Positions 5,904 to 11,433 of a stretch of DNA of 20,984 nt are shown in pieces; the stretch's first letter is position 1, and each line of letters opens with the position of its first letter. The notes beneath the pieces were generated by a model. It had not been told where the DNA came from and did not search any database. It saw only the letters and a program-made list of their open reading frames with translations. The stretch spans positions 1 through 20,984 of IMG/VR virus record IMGVR_UViG_3300021141_000069; one strand, 5' to 3'. Source of the DNA: a virus. The position numbers and the translations under genes are program-made.

Positions 5904-5950
5904 GTGTACTTTTGCCGCGGTTTATGCTATAATAACCATGTAAGCAACAA
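5904..5950 (+). promoter_or_regulatory. Early-type promoter plus GTAAGCAACAA leader, copy 2
   Basis: GTGTAC (5904-5909), N18, TGC-TATAAT (5928-5933). The predicted start falls on the G of GTAAGCAACAA (5940-5950). Upstream palindrome CTTTTTTCA/TGAAAAAAG as in copy 1. From the palindrome to the leader it is nearly identical in sequence to copy 1. Confidence 0.85.
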
Positions 5951-5961
5951 ACCACAACCAA

Positions 5962-6213
5962 ATGAAACTGATTAAAACAGCACCACAACAAGAAGCAACC
6001 TACAAGGTAGGAGACGAAATCGTCCTCCAATATTCGATCTTCGACGGTCGTACCTCTGAATGCAAGCACAAGGCAATGACTGTTACCAAGGTCAACAAGG
6101 TGACGATCATCGCTGAAGACAAATTTGGCAACTGGCTCAGACTTGACCCTCGCGAAGACAAAATCACCACTCGTGCTCAACTCATCAAAGAGTTGAACGA
6201 CTCGATCGACTAA
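5962..6213 (+). CDS. Hypothetical protein, probably small beta-barrel
   Basis: 83 residues, not recognised by family. The pattern YKVGDEIVLQYSIFDG...AMTVTKVNKVTIIAEDKFGNWLRLDP looks like a small SH3-like beta barrel (Gly-Asp turn, alternating Val/Ile strands), and the C-terminus is an acidic helix. First gene after promoter copy 2, with no Shine-Dalgarno sequence; the start is set by the promoter and leader. The next gene has a related GD-turn pattern, so the two may be distant relatives. Confidence 0.75.
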   Translation: MKLIKTAPQQEATYKVGDEIVLQYSIFDGRTSECKHKAMTVTKVNKVTIIAEDKFGNWLRLDPREDKITTRAQLIKELNDSID

Positions 6214-6225
6214 GAAACTAACCAC

Positions 6226-6236
6226 GTAAGCAACAA
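6226..6236 (+). promoter_or_regulatory. GTAAGCAACAA leader motif without a promoter
   Basis: The exact 11-base leader motif recurs here, 12 bases before the ATG at 6249, but the -10 position holds GAAACT instead of TATAAT and no GTGTAC lies upstream. The flanks (AACCAC before, ACCACA after) match those of promoter copy 2 (AACCAT, ACCACA). This suggests that the motif works at the RNA level, for example in translation initiation. Confidence 0.6.
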
Positions 6237-6248
6237 ACCACACCACCT

Positions 6249-6551
6249 ATGAAAACAGCATCACTCAGCGTACAAGACATCAATACAGCCATCATCTCTG
6301 GAGGCTTTGCAAATGATGATCTCAATAGCATAATCCAAGCCATCACCTTTGCCCGCACTCGCCTTGCTCAAAAGACCAAAGCTTCTCTTCATCTAGGCGA
6401 CAATGTTCAATTTACAAGCCCACGAAGTGGAGGTGTGACCACTGGACATGTTGTCAAGATTGCCGTTAAGTTTGTCACGGTTCAAACTAGTGGCGGTCGA
6501 TGGAAAGTTCCAGCGAGTATGCTGTCTAAAAACGATGCAGTTCTTAAATAA
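6249..6551 (+). CDS. Hypothetical protein with SH3-like C-terminal half
   Basis: 100 residues. The N-terminal half is probably helical (SVQDINTAIISGGFANDDL). The C-terminal half, LHLGDNVQFTSPRSGGVT followed by GHVVKIAVKFVTVQTSGGRWKVP, is a typical small beta-barrel pattern of phage proteins that bind nucleic acid or proteins. It follows the 5962 gene on the same transcript and has its own copy of the leader motif. No function assigned. Confidence 0.75.
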   Translation: MKTASLSVQDINTAIISGGFANDDLNSIIQAITFARTRLAQKTKASLHLGDNVQFTSPRSGGVTTGHVVKIAVKFVTVQTSGGRWKVPASMLSKNDAVLK

Positions 6552-6573
6552 ATCTAAACAATACAATCATAAC

Positions 6574-6825
6574 ATGAAGACCATCACACAAGACGAATTC
6601 ATTGACCTGGTATCAAGCGCATACGCTGTTGTTGTTAACAGCGAGTTCATACAGTATGTTGGTTATGACGATCAAGATAGATTGTACACTGCTGACTATG
6701 ACATGCAAGATTTCACCTATCTCGACAAGGTAGATAATATCAGCATTGGAGACAACACCATCCTCTTCTTCATCGATGGTAATCCGATGGTACTGCAATT
6801 GCTCGTGATCAAGAAGCTCAGCTAA
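6574..6825 (+). CDS. Hypothetical acidic protein
   Basis: 83 residues, not recognised. Begins MKTITQDEFIDLVSSAYAVV and continues as alternating beta strands rich in Asp, Tyr and Ile. The start at 6574 (ATAACATG) is preferred to the upstream in-frame ATG at 6448, which lies inside the previous gene. The stop overlaps the first of the AAGGAACACYAATATAAT elements. Confidence 0.7.
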   Translation: MKTITQDEFIDLVSSAYAVVVNSEFIQYVGYDDQDRLYTADYDMQDFTYLDKVDNISIGDNTILFFIDGNPMVLQLLVIKKLS

Positions 6826-6841
6826 GGAACACCAATATAAT
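6824..6841 (+). promoter_or_regulatory. AAGGAACACYAATATAAT element 1
   Basis: AAGGAACACCAATATAAT, ending 6 bases before the ATG at 6848. Same 18-base element at 6980, 7133, 7343 and 17883. The TATAAT looks like a -10 box but no matching -35 is seen 18 bases upstream. With a start 7 bases past the box the mRNA would begin at the ATG. Confidence 0.65.
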
Positions 6842-6847
6842 AAGAGT

Positions 6848-6991
6848 ATGAAGGAGATGTTCATAGTAATTGTCGGAGAGGGAGATGAGAAGTTCAGCGT
6901 GTATTACGATGACTATGGTAATGCCGCAGAGTGCGCTCTAAGTTATAGAGAGCAGGGATTAAAGGTAAGGGTTGAGACAAAGGAACACTGA
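6848..6991 (+). CDS. Small acidic hypothetical protein
   Basis: 47 residues starting MKEMFIVIVGEGDEKF and ending in KEH. Strand-turn-strand start, then a Tyr/Asp-rich middle and a helix ECALSYREQGL. Not recognised. The ATG lies 6 bases after the TATAAT of element 1. The last three codons (Lys-Glu-His) are part of element 2, which therefore overlaps the coding sequence, as in the next gene. Confidence 0.65.
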   Translation: MKEMFIVIVGEGDEKFSVYYDDYGNAAECALSYREQGLKVRVETKEH

Positions 6992-6997
6992 TATAAT
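6980..6997 (+). promoter_or_regulatory. AAGGAACACYAATATAAT element 2
   Basis: AAGGAACACTGATATAAT (one change from consensus), 6 bases before the ATG at 7004. It overlaps the last codons and TGA stop of the upstream gene. Confidence 0.6.
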
Positions 6998-7003
6998 CTT
7001 TAC

Positions 7004-7144
7004 ATGGAAGAGGATAAAAAGAAACAATTCGAAGAGCGCTTCAAACTATTCGAAGAATGCTGTGATATTGTTGATAGAGTCTTAGAAGAGAGACGTGCAG
7101 GTGCTTATGATGAGCAAATGAAAATAGTTCGTAAGGAACACTAA
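7004..7144 (+). CDS. Small charged helical protein
   Basis: 46 residues, MEEDKKKQFEERFKLFEECC then DIVDRVLEERRAGAYDEQM and a KEH end. Strongly charged and almost certainly one or two helices, possibly a short coiled coil. Not recognised. Placed between elements 2 and 3; its KEH end and TAA are part of element 3. Confidence 0.65.
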   Translation: MEEDKKKQFEERFKLFEECCDIVDRVLEERRAGAYDEQMKIVRKEH

Positions 7145-7150
7145 TATAAT
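7133..7150 (+). promoter_or_regulatory. AAGGAACACYAATATAAT element 3
   Basis: AAGGAACACTAATATAAT, 6 bases before the ATG at 7157, with the same following bases (AAGAGT) as element 1. Overlaps the end of the upstream gene. Confidence 0.65.
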
Positions 7151-7156
7151 AAGAGT

Positions 7157-7342
7157 ATGAAACAGGACATCGACACCACATTCACTGTTACCTGGAAGTC
7201 GGTAACGCAAAGAGACCGGAAGACAGTTATGTTCAGCAAGCAGAGTGATGCAGAGGAATTCTACAAATTAAAGAAAGATAAAGACAGATTTCCTGCTCTC
7301 TACATTACTGAAAAGATCACCTCTACACGCCTACTGAAATAA
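7157..7342 (+). CDS. Hypothetical basic protein
   Basis: 61 residues, beginning MKQDIDTTFTVTWKSVTQRD. The pattern of a beta strand, MFSKQSDAEEFYKLKKDKDRF helix and a final strand LYITEKIT resembles small phage beta-alpha-beta proteins that use a similar 'SDAEEFY' helix. No function assigned. The ATG is 6 bases after the TATAAT of element 3. Confidence 0.65.
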   Translation: MKQDIDTTFTVTWKSVTQRDRKTVMFSKQSDAEEFYKLKKDKDRFPALYITEKITSTRLLK

Positions 7343-7360
7343 AAGGAACACCAATATAAT
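7343..7360 (+). promoter_or_regulatory. AAGGAACACYAATATAAT element 4
   Basis: AAGGAACACCAATATAAT, 5 bases before the ATG at 7366 (second YgiT-type gene). Begins inside the stop of the upstream gene. Confidence 0.65.
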
Positions 7361-7365
7361 TAGGT

Positions 7366-7605
7366 ATGGATACCGAAGAAAAACTTTTGTGCTGGGATTG
7401 CAATGGCATTCTTAAGAGAGTGTGCATCACAGAGACATATGAAGAGCCTGTCCTTGGAAGCATTACTATCAAAGACATTCCGATTCTTCGATGCAAATCT
7501 TGCAGCAGTGAAGCAATGGGCGATGAAGGCAATACGGTTGTAGAGGAGTATATTGAGAAAGAATATAAGAAAAAAGGACTCGAACGAAAATACAGACGCA
7601 TATGA
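7366..7605 (+). CDS. YgiT-type zinc finger protein, copy 2
   Basis: 79 residues, paralog of the protein at 5324. C9/C12 and C43/C46 have exactly the same spacing as in copy 1, and CW(D/E)CNG, ITETYE or VTETYD, and the end EYKKKGLER or EYKKRGLER are shared. Again only the zinc-binding part of the MqsA/YgiT pattern is present, with no DNA-binding domain. Unlike copy 1 it has no Shine-Dalgarno sequence and follows element 4. It overlaps the next gene by four bases (ATGA). Confidence 0.75.
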   Translation: MDTEEKLLCWDCNGILKRVCITETYEEPVLGSITIKDIPILRCKSCSSEAMGDEGNTVVEEYIEKEYKKKGLERKYRRI

Positions 7606-7895
7606 GTGATACACCACGAATGGATTCAGCATTCAATCAACCCACATCCACAACCCCAAGGATGAATTGGCAACTCGATCAATGCTACCGAGAAGGTTGT
7701 AAGTTAGAGCGGGAACATAACAAAGTAAAAGAGAACGCTGAACGCTATCGACTTGATGCTAATCGTCTTGAAGCAGAGGTTATGATACTAAAGGAAAAAC
7801 TCAAAGAGTATGATGATACATTAACCGTTTGCACCGATAACTTTTCATGCAAGACATTTGTGCCGCAAAAGTGGGAACTGCCGCCCTATCAATGA
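7602..7895 (+). CDS. Phage coiled-coil protein (SDTPRMDSA start)
   Basis: 97 residues. Starts with SDTPRMDSAF, a variant of the TPRTDA motif found at the start of many small phage proteins. Residues about 30-70 (REGCKLEREHNKVKENAERY onward to MILKEKLKEY) form a long, heptad-like, charged helix and so probably a coiled coil. The C-terminal end is Cys- and Pro-rich (DNFSCKTFVPQKWELPPYQ). Translationally coupled to the zinc finger gene by ATGA. No function known to me. Confidence 0.75.
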   Translation: MSDTPRMDSAFNQPTSTTPRMNWQLDQCYREGCKLEREHNKVKENAERYRLDANRLEAEVMILKEKLKEYDDTLTVCTDNFSCKTFVPQKWELPPYQ

Positions 7896-7900
7896 GCTAA

Positions 7901-7950
7901 GCAGTGACCTTAACTGTTTACTGCATAGCAAACTTTCACTGCACAGTAAA
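7901..7950 (+). other. Four-arm inverted repeat with pseudoknot order
   Basis: GCAGTGA (7901-7907) pairs with TCACTGC (7936-7942), and TTTACTG (7917-7923) pairs with CAGTAAA (7944-7950). The arms alternate (A, B, A', B'), the order of an H-type pseudoknot. Lies in the gap between 7895 and 7974 where no gene is seen. Confidence 0.5.
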
Positions 7951-7973
7951 AACGATCAACCCTAGTAAAAATC

Positions 7974-8117
7974 ATGAGTAGTTCAGCTAAGAGTAAAGGC
8001 GGTGTAAAGACCGTTCAATGGTGGAAGCATCTACGCAAGTACTGGAGACGCGTGCAAAATAAGCGTGTGCGTAAGGATGGTAAGAAGGAAATACAGAAGG
8101 AACTCAAATATGATTAG
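7974..8117 (+). CDS. Small very basic protein (MSSSAKSKGGV family)
   Basis: 47 residues: MSSSAKSKGGVKTVQWWKHL, then RKYWRRVQNKRVRKDGKKEI and QKELKYD. Rich in Lys/Arg and Trp, so probably a nucleic-acid- or membrane-binding peptide. A truncated copy of its start is at 3052. It overlaps the next start by eight bases. No clear Shine-Dalgarno sequence (AAAAATC before the ATG). Function unknown. Confidence 0.65.
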   Translation: MSSSAKSKGGVKTVQWWKHLRKYWRRVQNKRVRKDGKKEIQKELKYD

Positions 8118-8346
8118 TGTACTAGCAAATCTTTTAAGAGAATGGGACGGCTCTTATAAGCCAGAAAAAATTTGTATCTATAAAGAAGGCAAAGAGATGG
8201 TTTTTGATGCAGAAGAATGGAATCACCTATGTGATGTGTTAGCAGGAAAATACAATAAAGCCGCATCATCAATCCCAGAAGGTTGTTATACACCTGACTC
8301 TATATCAGTATGGAGCAAAGAATGGGTTGGAGGACAACTAACGTAA
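8110..8346 (+). CDS. Hypothetical protein
   Basis: 78 residues: MISVLANLLREWDGSYKPEK, EMVFDAEEWNHLCDVLAGKY and a Gly/Trp-rich end. Not recognised. The start at 8110 gives an eight-base overlap with the previous gene and has GGAA nearby; the in-frame ATG at 8065 would lie well inside the basic protein gene. Acidic helices suggest a soluble protein. Confidence 0.7.
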   Translation: MISVLANLLREWDGSYKPEKICIYKEGKEMVFDAEEWNHLCDVLAGKYNKAASSIPEGCYTPDSISVWSKEWVGGQLT

Positions 8347-8363
8347 AATTACTATAAAAAATC

Positions 8364-8392
8364 TATAAATGACTATAGAACCACGATAAATA
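8364..8392 (+). promoter_or_regulatory. Possible late promoter octamers
   Basis: TATAAATG (8364-8371) and GATAAATA (8385-8392) each differ by one base from the T4 late octamer TATAAATA. The second ends 8 bases before the ATG at 8401. Weak by themselves, but a gp33-like coactivator is encoded nearby. Confidence 0.35.
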
Positions 8393-8400
8393 CAAAATAT

Positions 8401-8730
8401 ATGATGACAACAATAACTACAATATTAGCATATACCCTTAGTCTTGGCGCGATTTGCAGCCTGTTTTACGTTGCATGCCGACTCTTCTCTGAGTATATTG
8501 CGATGCGTAAACTGAAGCCGCTTAAAATGCCAACACCAGTAGAAGTGCCCATTGTAAAAAAACAAACTGCACCAAAAAAGAAAGCGGTATATAAAAATCC
8601 TGCAAAAAAACAGCCAACTATAAAGCAAGCTGCTGCAGATGCTGCTAAAAAAGCAGCGACAAAAAAGCAACCGACCAAACAGGCAAATAAAAAGACAGCA
8701 GTTCGTAAGAAACCGCAAACCAAGGTTTAA
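8401..8730 (+). CDS. Membrane-anchored Lys/Ala-rich protein
   Basis: 109 residues. One transmembrane helix near the N-terminus (about residues 6-30, ILAYTLSLGAICSLFYVACR) is followed by a tail made almost entirely of Lys, Ala, Gln, Pro and Thr (AAADAAKKAATKKQPTKQAN), like the tail of histone H1 or HU-type proteins. The basic tail is expected on the cytoplasmic side and would bind nucleic acid or acidic surfaces. Two ATG codons stand in tandem, so the start may be one residue later. Late-type octamers lie just upstream. Function unknown. Confidence 0.75.
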   Translation: MMTTITTILAYTLSLGAICSLFYVACRLFSEYIAMRKLKPLKMPTPVEVPIVKKQTAPKKKAVYKNPAKKQPTIKQAAADAAKKAATKKQPTKQANKKTAVRKKPQTKV

Positions 8731-8731
8731 T

Positions 8732-8986
8732 ATGTCAGACGAAGTATTTGATTTTGGGTTTACTGCTGTTGCAGAAGACGAACTAGAGGTAGTTCGTGCG
8801 GCAAATGCAAAGGAAGATGAAGTGATTGAACTTCAGACTCGCCTAGATTCGCTCTATAAATCTATCTTGCCTCTTGTCTCAAATCTAAAGAAAAACCCAG
8901 AAAAGGATTATATTTACTGGCCAAATCGGTTAGACAAGGTAAAAGCTTTTGAGGGCATCATCTCTAAAATATACAATGGGGCATGA
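8732..8986 (+). CDS. Conserved T4-like phage protein (KNPEKDYIYWPNR motif)
   Basis: 84 residues: MSDEVFDFGFTAVAEDELEV, a helical ELQTRLDSLYKSILPLVSNL and the motif KNPEKDYIYWPNRLDKVKAF. From memory, this motif recurs in small uncharacterised proteins of T4-like marine phages, which supports the phage assignment; I cannot verify this by search here. The ATG at 8732 follows the upstream stop by one base; the earlier in-frame ATG at 8639 is inside the Lys-rich gene. Overlaps the next gene by four bases (ATGA). Confidence 0.75.
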   Translation: MSDEVFDFGFTAVAEDELEVVRAANAKEDEVIELQTRLDSLYKSILPLVSNLKKNPEKDYIYWPNRLDKVKAFEGIISKIYNGA

Positions 8987-9183
8987 AAGAGGGGACTCCA
9001 GAAGACACTATCGTAATGATTATGAAGTGGTCTGATGGGTCAAGCGCATGCTTTTTTCAAAGTGACAACGCAGCAATAAAGGAATATATAAAACAAAAGA
9101 CTCTGAAAAATTCAGGGTTGCATCTAAAATATACAGTAAAAAAATATCTAAAAAGCGAATATGATAAACTAAACGGGCTTTAA
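8983..9183 (+). CDS. Hypothetical protein, last gene before terminator
   Basis: 66 residues: MKEGTPEDTIVMIMKWSDGS, ACFFQSDNAAIKEYIKQKTL and a basic end. The pattern resembles a small beta-beta-alpha fold. Coupled to the previous gene by ATGA. The stop is followed 30 bases later by a strong terminator. No function assigned. Confidence 0.7.
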   Translation: MKEGTPEDTIVMIMKWSDGSSACFFQSDNAAIKEYIKQKTLKNSGLHLKYTVKKYLKSEYDKLNGL

Positions 9184-9213
9184 ACACCTGTTTAAGCATA
9201 CATAAAATTAGAG

Positions 9214-9242
9214 AGGCATATCATTTTTTGATATGCCTTTTT
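9214..9242 (+). terminator. Strong Rho-independent terminator
   Basis: Perfect 10-bp stem AGGCATATCA (9214-9223) / TGATATGCCT (9229-9238), loop TTTTT, followed directly by a T run. It separates the small-gene operon from the lysis cassette. Confidence 0.9.
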
Positions 9243-9243
9243 G

Positions 9244-9251
9244 TATAAATA
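9244..9251 (+). promoter_or_regulatory. T4-type late promoter octamer
   Basis: Perfect TATAAATA directly after the terminator. In T4 this octamer, read by gp55 with coactivator gp33, is the whole late promoter. It faces the lysis genes, which are expected to be expressed late. The leader to the ATG at 9301 is about 45 bases. Confidence 0.75.
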
Positions 9252-9300
9252 CAACTAGTGAATGACTCTATATTATGCCTAATAACAAATACTAAAGCAT

Positions 9301-9489
9301 ATGGAACTACTCATAAACTTCGTACAGACACAAAGCTGGTTTGGAATCGCAACCGCTGTTATTGCTCTTGCTAGTGCAATTGCTGCAGCAACTCCAACAC
9401 CTGCTCCTGGAACAACACTCGCAAAGTTTTATGCGATCATCGACTTTCTTGCATTAAACTTTGGCAAGGCTAAAGATAAAGGTGAATAA
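9301..9489 (+). CDS. Putative holin (single transmembrane helix)
   Basis: 62 residues. Hydrophobic helix about residues 13-31 (WFGIATAVIALASAIAAATP), a Pro/Thr linker (TPTPAPGTTLAKF), then an amphipathic second segment (YAIIDFLALNFGKAKDKGE) ending in charged residues. Small size, membrane helices, a charged C-terminus and a position directly before spanin and endolysin genes fit a holin, which would make the membrane permeable to the endolysin. It overlaps the next start by one base. No sequence motif proves the role. Confidence 0.6.
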   Translation: MELLINFVQTQSWFGIATAVIALASAIAAATPTPAPGTTLAKFYAIIDFLALNFGKAKDKGE

Positions 9490-9689
9490 TGAACACACTG
9501 CTCATTGCCATTGCCGCTGCATGCAATGCCTATGCATCATGGGTGGCATGGCAACGAGAGACTGAAATAGATCGAATCGAAGATGAAATTGATAAGCTTG
9601 CTGCCACTGGTGATCCTGCTGCAAAGTTGCGGATTGAACGACTCGCAACGAGAAAAAAACGAAAGCTTGAACGCCTCGGCGCTCTATGA
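9489..9689 (+). CDS. Putative inner-membrane spanin (Rz-like)
   Basis: 66 residues. One N-terminal transmembrane helix (about residues 3-21, TLLIAIAAACNAYASWVAW) followed by a highly charged helix (RETEIDRIEDEIDKLAATGD, then KLRIERLATRKKRKLERL) likely to form a coiled coil in the periplasm. This is the layout of Rz-type i-spanins. From 9583 the same DNA also encodes the start of a lipoprotein in another frame, as in lambda Rz/Rz1. Spanins fuse inner and outer membrane in the last lysis step in Gram-negative hosts. It is shorter than lambda Rz. The role is inferred from architecture and position. Confidence 0.7.
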   Translation: MNTLLIAIAAACNAYASWVAWQRETEIDRIEDEIDKLAATGDPAAKLRIERLATRKKRKLERLGAL

Positions 9690-9822
9690 TCCGGTGACAG
9701 TTACCCTCATTGAAGGAAAACAATACACCTTTGCTGAAGGAACACTAGTCGGGCGTGGTCAAAAATTTCATAGCGACTATAGCTATCGCAGAGCAATAAT
9801 TATAGGAAATTCTAATAAATAA
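9583..9822 (+). CDS. Putative outer-membrane spanin lipoprotein (Rz1-like), overlapping
   Basis: 79 residues in a different frame from the Rz-like gene, sharing 107 bases with it. It begins MKLISLLPLVILLQSC, a lipoprotein signal peptide with lipobox LQSC, giving lipidation at C16 and a mature chain of 64 residues. The rest is polar (GLNDSQREKNESLNASALYD, then VTVTLIEGKQYTFAEG) with no further membrane segment. A lipoprotein start embedded in a coiled-coil membrane gene next to an endolysin is the classic Rz/Rz1 sign. The C-terminal half is beta-like rather than the Pro-rich form of lambda Rz1. Confidence 0.75.
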   Translation: MKLISLLPLVILLQSCGLNDSQREKNESLNASALYDPVTVTLIEGKQYTFAEGTLVGRGQKFHSDYSYRRAIIIGNSNK

Positions 9823-9827
9823 AAGTT

Positions 9828-10592
9828 ATGTCATACGCAAACGTTGGTAAAGTTTGGACAGTAGAGTCATTTAAAGAATATCTAAGCACGCTTAAAAAGC
9901 CTGCATATGTAAAGAGTGTCACTATACACCACACAGGTGCACCTTCATTGGCGCAGCGCAAGAGTGGGTTGCTCGCTCAACATATCTTAAACATAAAGGC
10001 ATATTACCAATCACTCGGTTGGAATCGTGGACCACATCTTTTTGTTGACGAGGATCAAATCTTTGGCATGACCCCACTGAATGTTCCTGGCATACATGCA
10101 GTTTCATTTAATCGTAACTCTATAGGCATCGAAATACTTGGAGACTATGACAGTGAAGATCCACTAACTGGTCGTGGATTAGCATGCATGAAAAATACGG
10201 CTGCAATTACAAAGGCGCTCTTCAATTGGCTAGACATGCCAGTTAATGAAAACACATTAAAGTTTCATCGCGATGACCCAAAGACAAGTAAAACCTGTCC
10301 TGGCAAAAAGGTTAAAAAGGATTGGTTCATCTCACTTGTACAAGGCAGTGAAGTTAAAACCGCTGCTCCTGCTCCAATATTTGCTGTAGCTGGAACAGAA
10401 GTGTCACTCATTGACTATGTGGTGCAGCACAAAGGCTATGATGCTAAAACAGCAACAAAGTTATTAAAGGTTAAAAATGGAATGACAACCTTTAATGGAA
10501 CGTGGATCGAAAGCGCACGTTATGACTCACAGCGTGCAACCACACTTGCGCTCAGCAGCGAATTAGACACAGACGTGCCTAAAAAATCTTAA
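9828..10592 (+). CDS. N-acetylmuramoyl-L-alanine amidase (endolysin)
   Basis: 254 residues. Amidase_2/PGRP domain over about residues 25-170: zinc ligands H34 in VTIHHTG, H147 in KFHRDDP and C157 in SKTCPGK, with K155 equivalent to the catalytic Lys of T7 lysozyme (K-x-C). GPHLFVDEDQIF and NSIGIEILGDYD are typical core strands. It cleaves the amide bond between MurNAc and L-Ala in peptidoglycan. No signal peptide, so export depends on the holin. Residues about 180-254, joined by an Ala/Pro linker, form a separate unknown domain (SLIDYVVQHKGYDAKTATKL) that may bind the wall. Follows the spanin gene by five bases. Confidence 0.92.
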   Translation: MSYANVGKVWTVESFKEYLSTLKKPAYVKSVTIHHTGAPSLAQRKSGLLAQHILNIKAYYQSLGWNRGPHLFVDEDQIFGMTPLNVPGIHAVSFNRNSIGIEILGDYDSEDPLTGRGLACMKNTAAITKALFNWLDMPVNENTLKFHRDDPKTSKTCPGKKVKKDWFISLVQGSEVKTAAPAPIFAVAGTEVSLIDYVVQHKGYDAKTATKLLKVKNGMTTFNGTWIESARYDSQRATTLALSSELDTDVPKKS

Positions 10593-10651
10593 TTTTAATG
10601 GAGTGATGTATTATAGCATGGTAACACCAACAACACATAACAAATAAAATT

Positions 10652-11413
10652 ATGGCCACCGCCAAACGAGAAAAAAAGAAAAAGGCATCGCCTTCAAAAC
10701 CTGATCTTTTCGCCGAGGACTCAACTAACATTGAGTCCTCGATTGCTTTAAATTTCTGCTTTAATTTTAAAGTCAAAAAGCCGTTTCACTTTAATGAGGC
10801 GCACAAGGCATTTTATGACTGTATAAAGGCAGACGATACAAACATGGCATTTGTTGACGGTCCTGCAGGAAGCGCTAAAAGTTATATTGCTGTACTTGCT
10901 GCCTTGGAACTCTTTAAGGACAAAAAGATTAAGCATATAAACTATATACGCAGCGTAATTGAAAGCGCGTCTCGTAGCATTGGTGCATTGCCTGGTGAGG
11001 TTGACGATAAGTTTTTGCCATATGCAATGCCATGTCTAGAAAAAATACGCGAGATTACAGATGAGAGTACCTGTCTGCAACTTCGCAACGCAAATGTGGT
11101 GAGTGCCACTCCAGTAAATTTTGTACGTGGTCTTACATTCAATGATAGTGTTGTGATTGTCGACGAGGCACAAAACCTAACACGTTCAGAGCTTGTAACG
11201 ATACTTACTCGGTTCGGTAAAAATACAAAATATGTAATCTGCGGAGATCTTAAGCAGTCAGATATTGGAAAACTTTCGGGCTATCCAGATGTCTATTCTC
11301 GATTTAACAATACATCTGCTGTAGAAAATAACATACACACCTTTAAGTTTGGAGAAAGCGAGATTGTACGCAGCAAGATATTACGATATATTGTACAGGT
11401 GCTTGAAGCATAA
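10652..11413 (+). CDS. phoH: PhoH-like ATPase
   Basis: 253 residues, P-loop NTPase of the PhoH family. Basic N-terminus (KREKKKKASPSK), then the core with Walker A GPAGSAKS (residues 70-77), Walker B VVIVDEAQN (D171/E172) and the sensor-like YVICGDLKQSD. The AKS form of the P-loop is unusual compared with the common GTGKT. PhoH-like proteins resemble the N-terminal helicase half of RecD-type enzymes; their role in phages is unresolved, with links to phosphate stress or RNA metabolism. A perfect 11-bp inverted repeat lies in codons for about residues 20-30. The upstream gap (10593-10651) has no obvious promoter. Confidence 0.9.
   Translation: MATAKREKKKKASPSKPDLFAEDSTNIESSIALNFCFNFKVKKPFHFNEAHKAFYDCIKADDTNMAFVDGPAGSAKSYIAVLAALELFKDKKIKHINYIRSVIESASRSIGALPGEVDDKFLPYAMPCLEKIREITDESTCLQLRNANVVSATPVNFVRGLTFNDSVVIVDEAQNLTRSELVTILTRFGKNTKYVICGDLKQSDIGKLSGYPDVYSRFNNTSAVENNIHTFKFGESEIVRSKILRYIVQVLEA
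10714..10741 (+). repeat. Perfect 11-bp inverted repeat inside phoH
   Basis: CGAGGACTCAA (10714-10724), loop CTAACA, TTGAGTCCTCG (10731-10741). It would form a stable hairpin in the mRNA about 60 bases after the start codon. It is not followed by a T run, so it is not a standard terminator. Confidence 0.85.
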
Positions 11414-11433
11414 AAAAATAAACTTTTTTCACT

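Noticed and set aside
9274-9294. Tiny ORF MPNNKY before the holin-like gene
   Set aside because: Six codons in an A/T-rich leader with no support. Probably chance.
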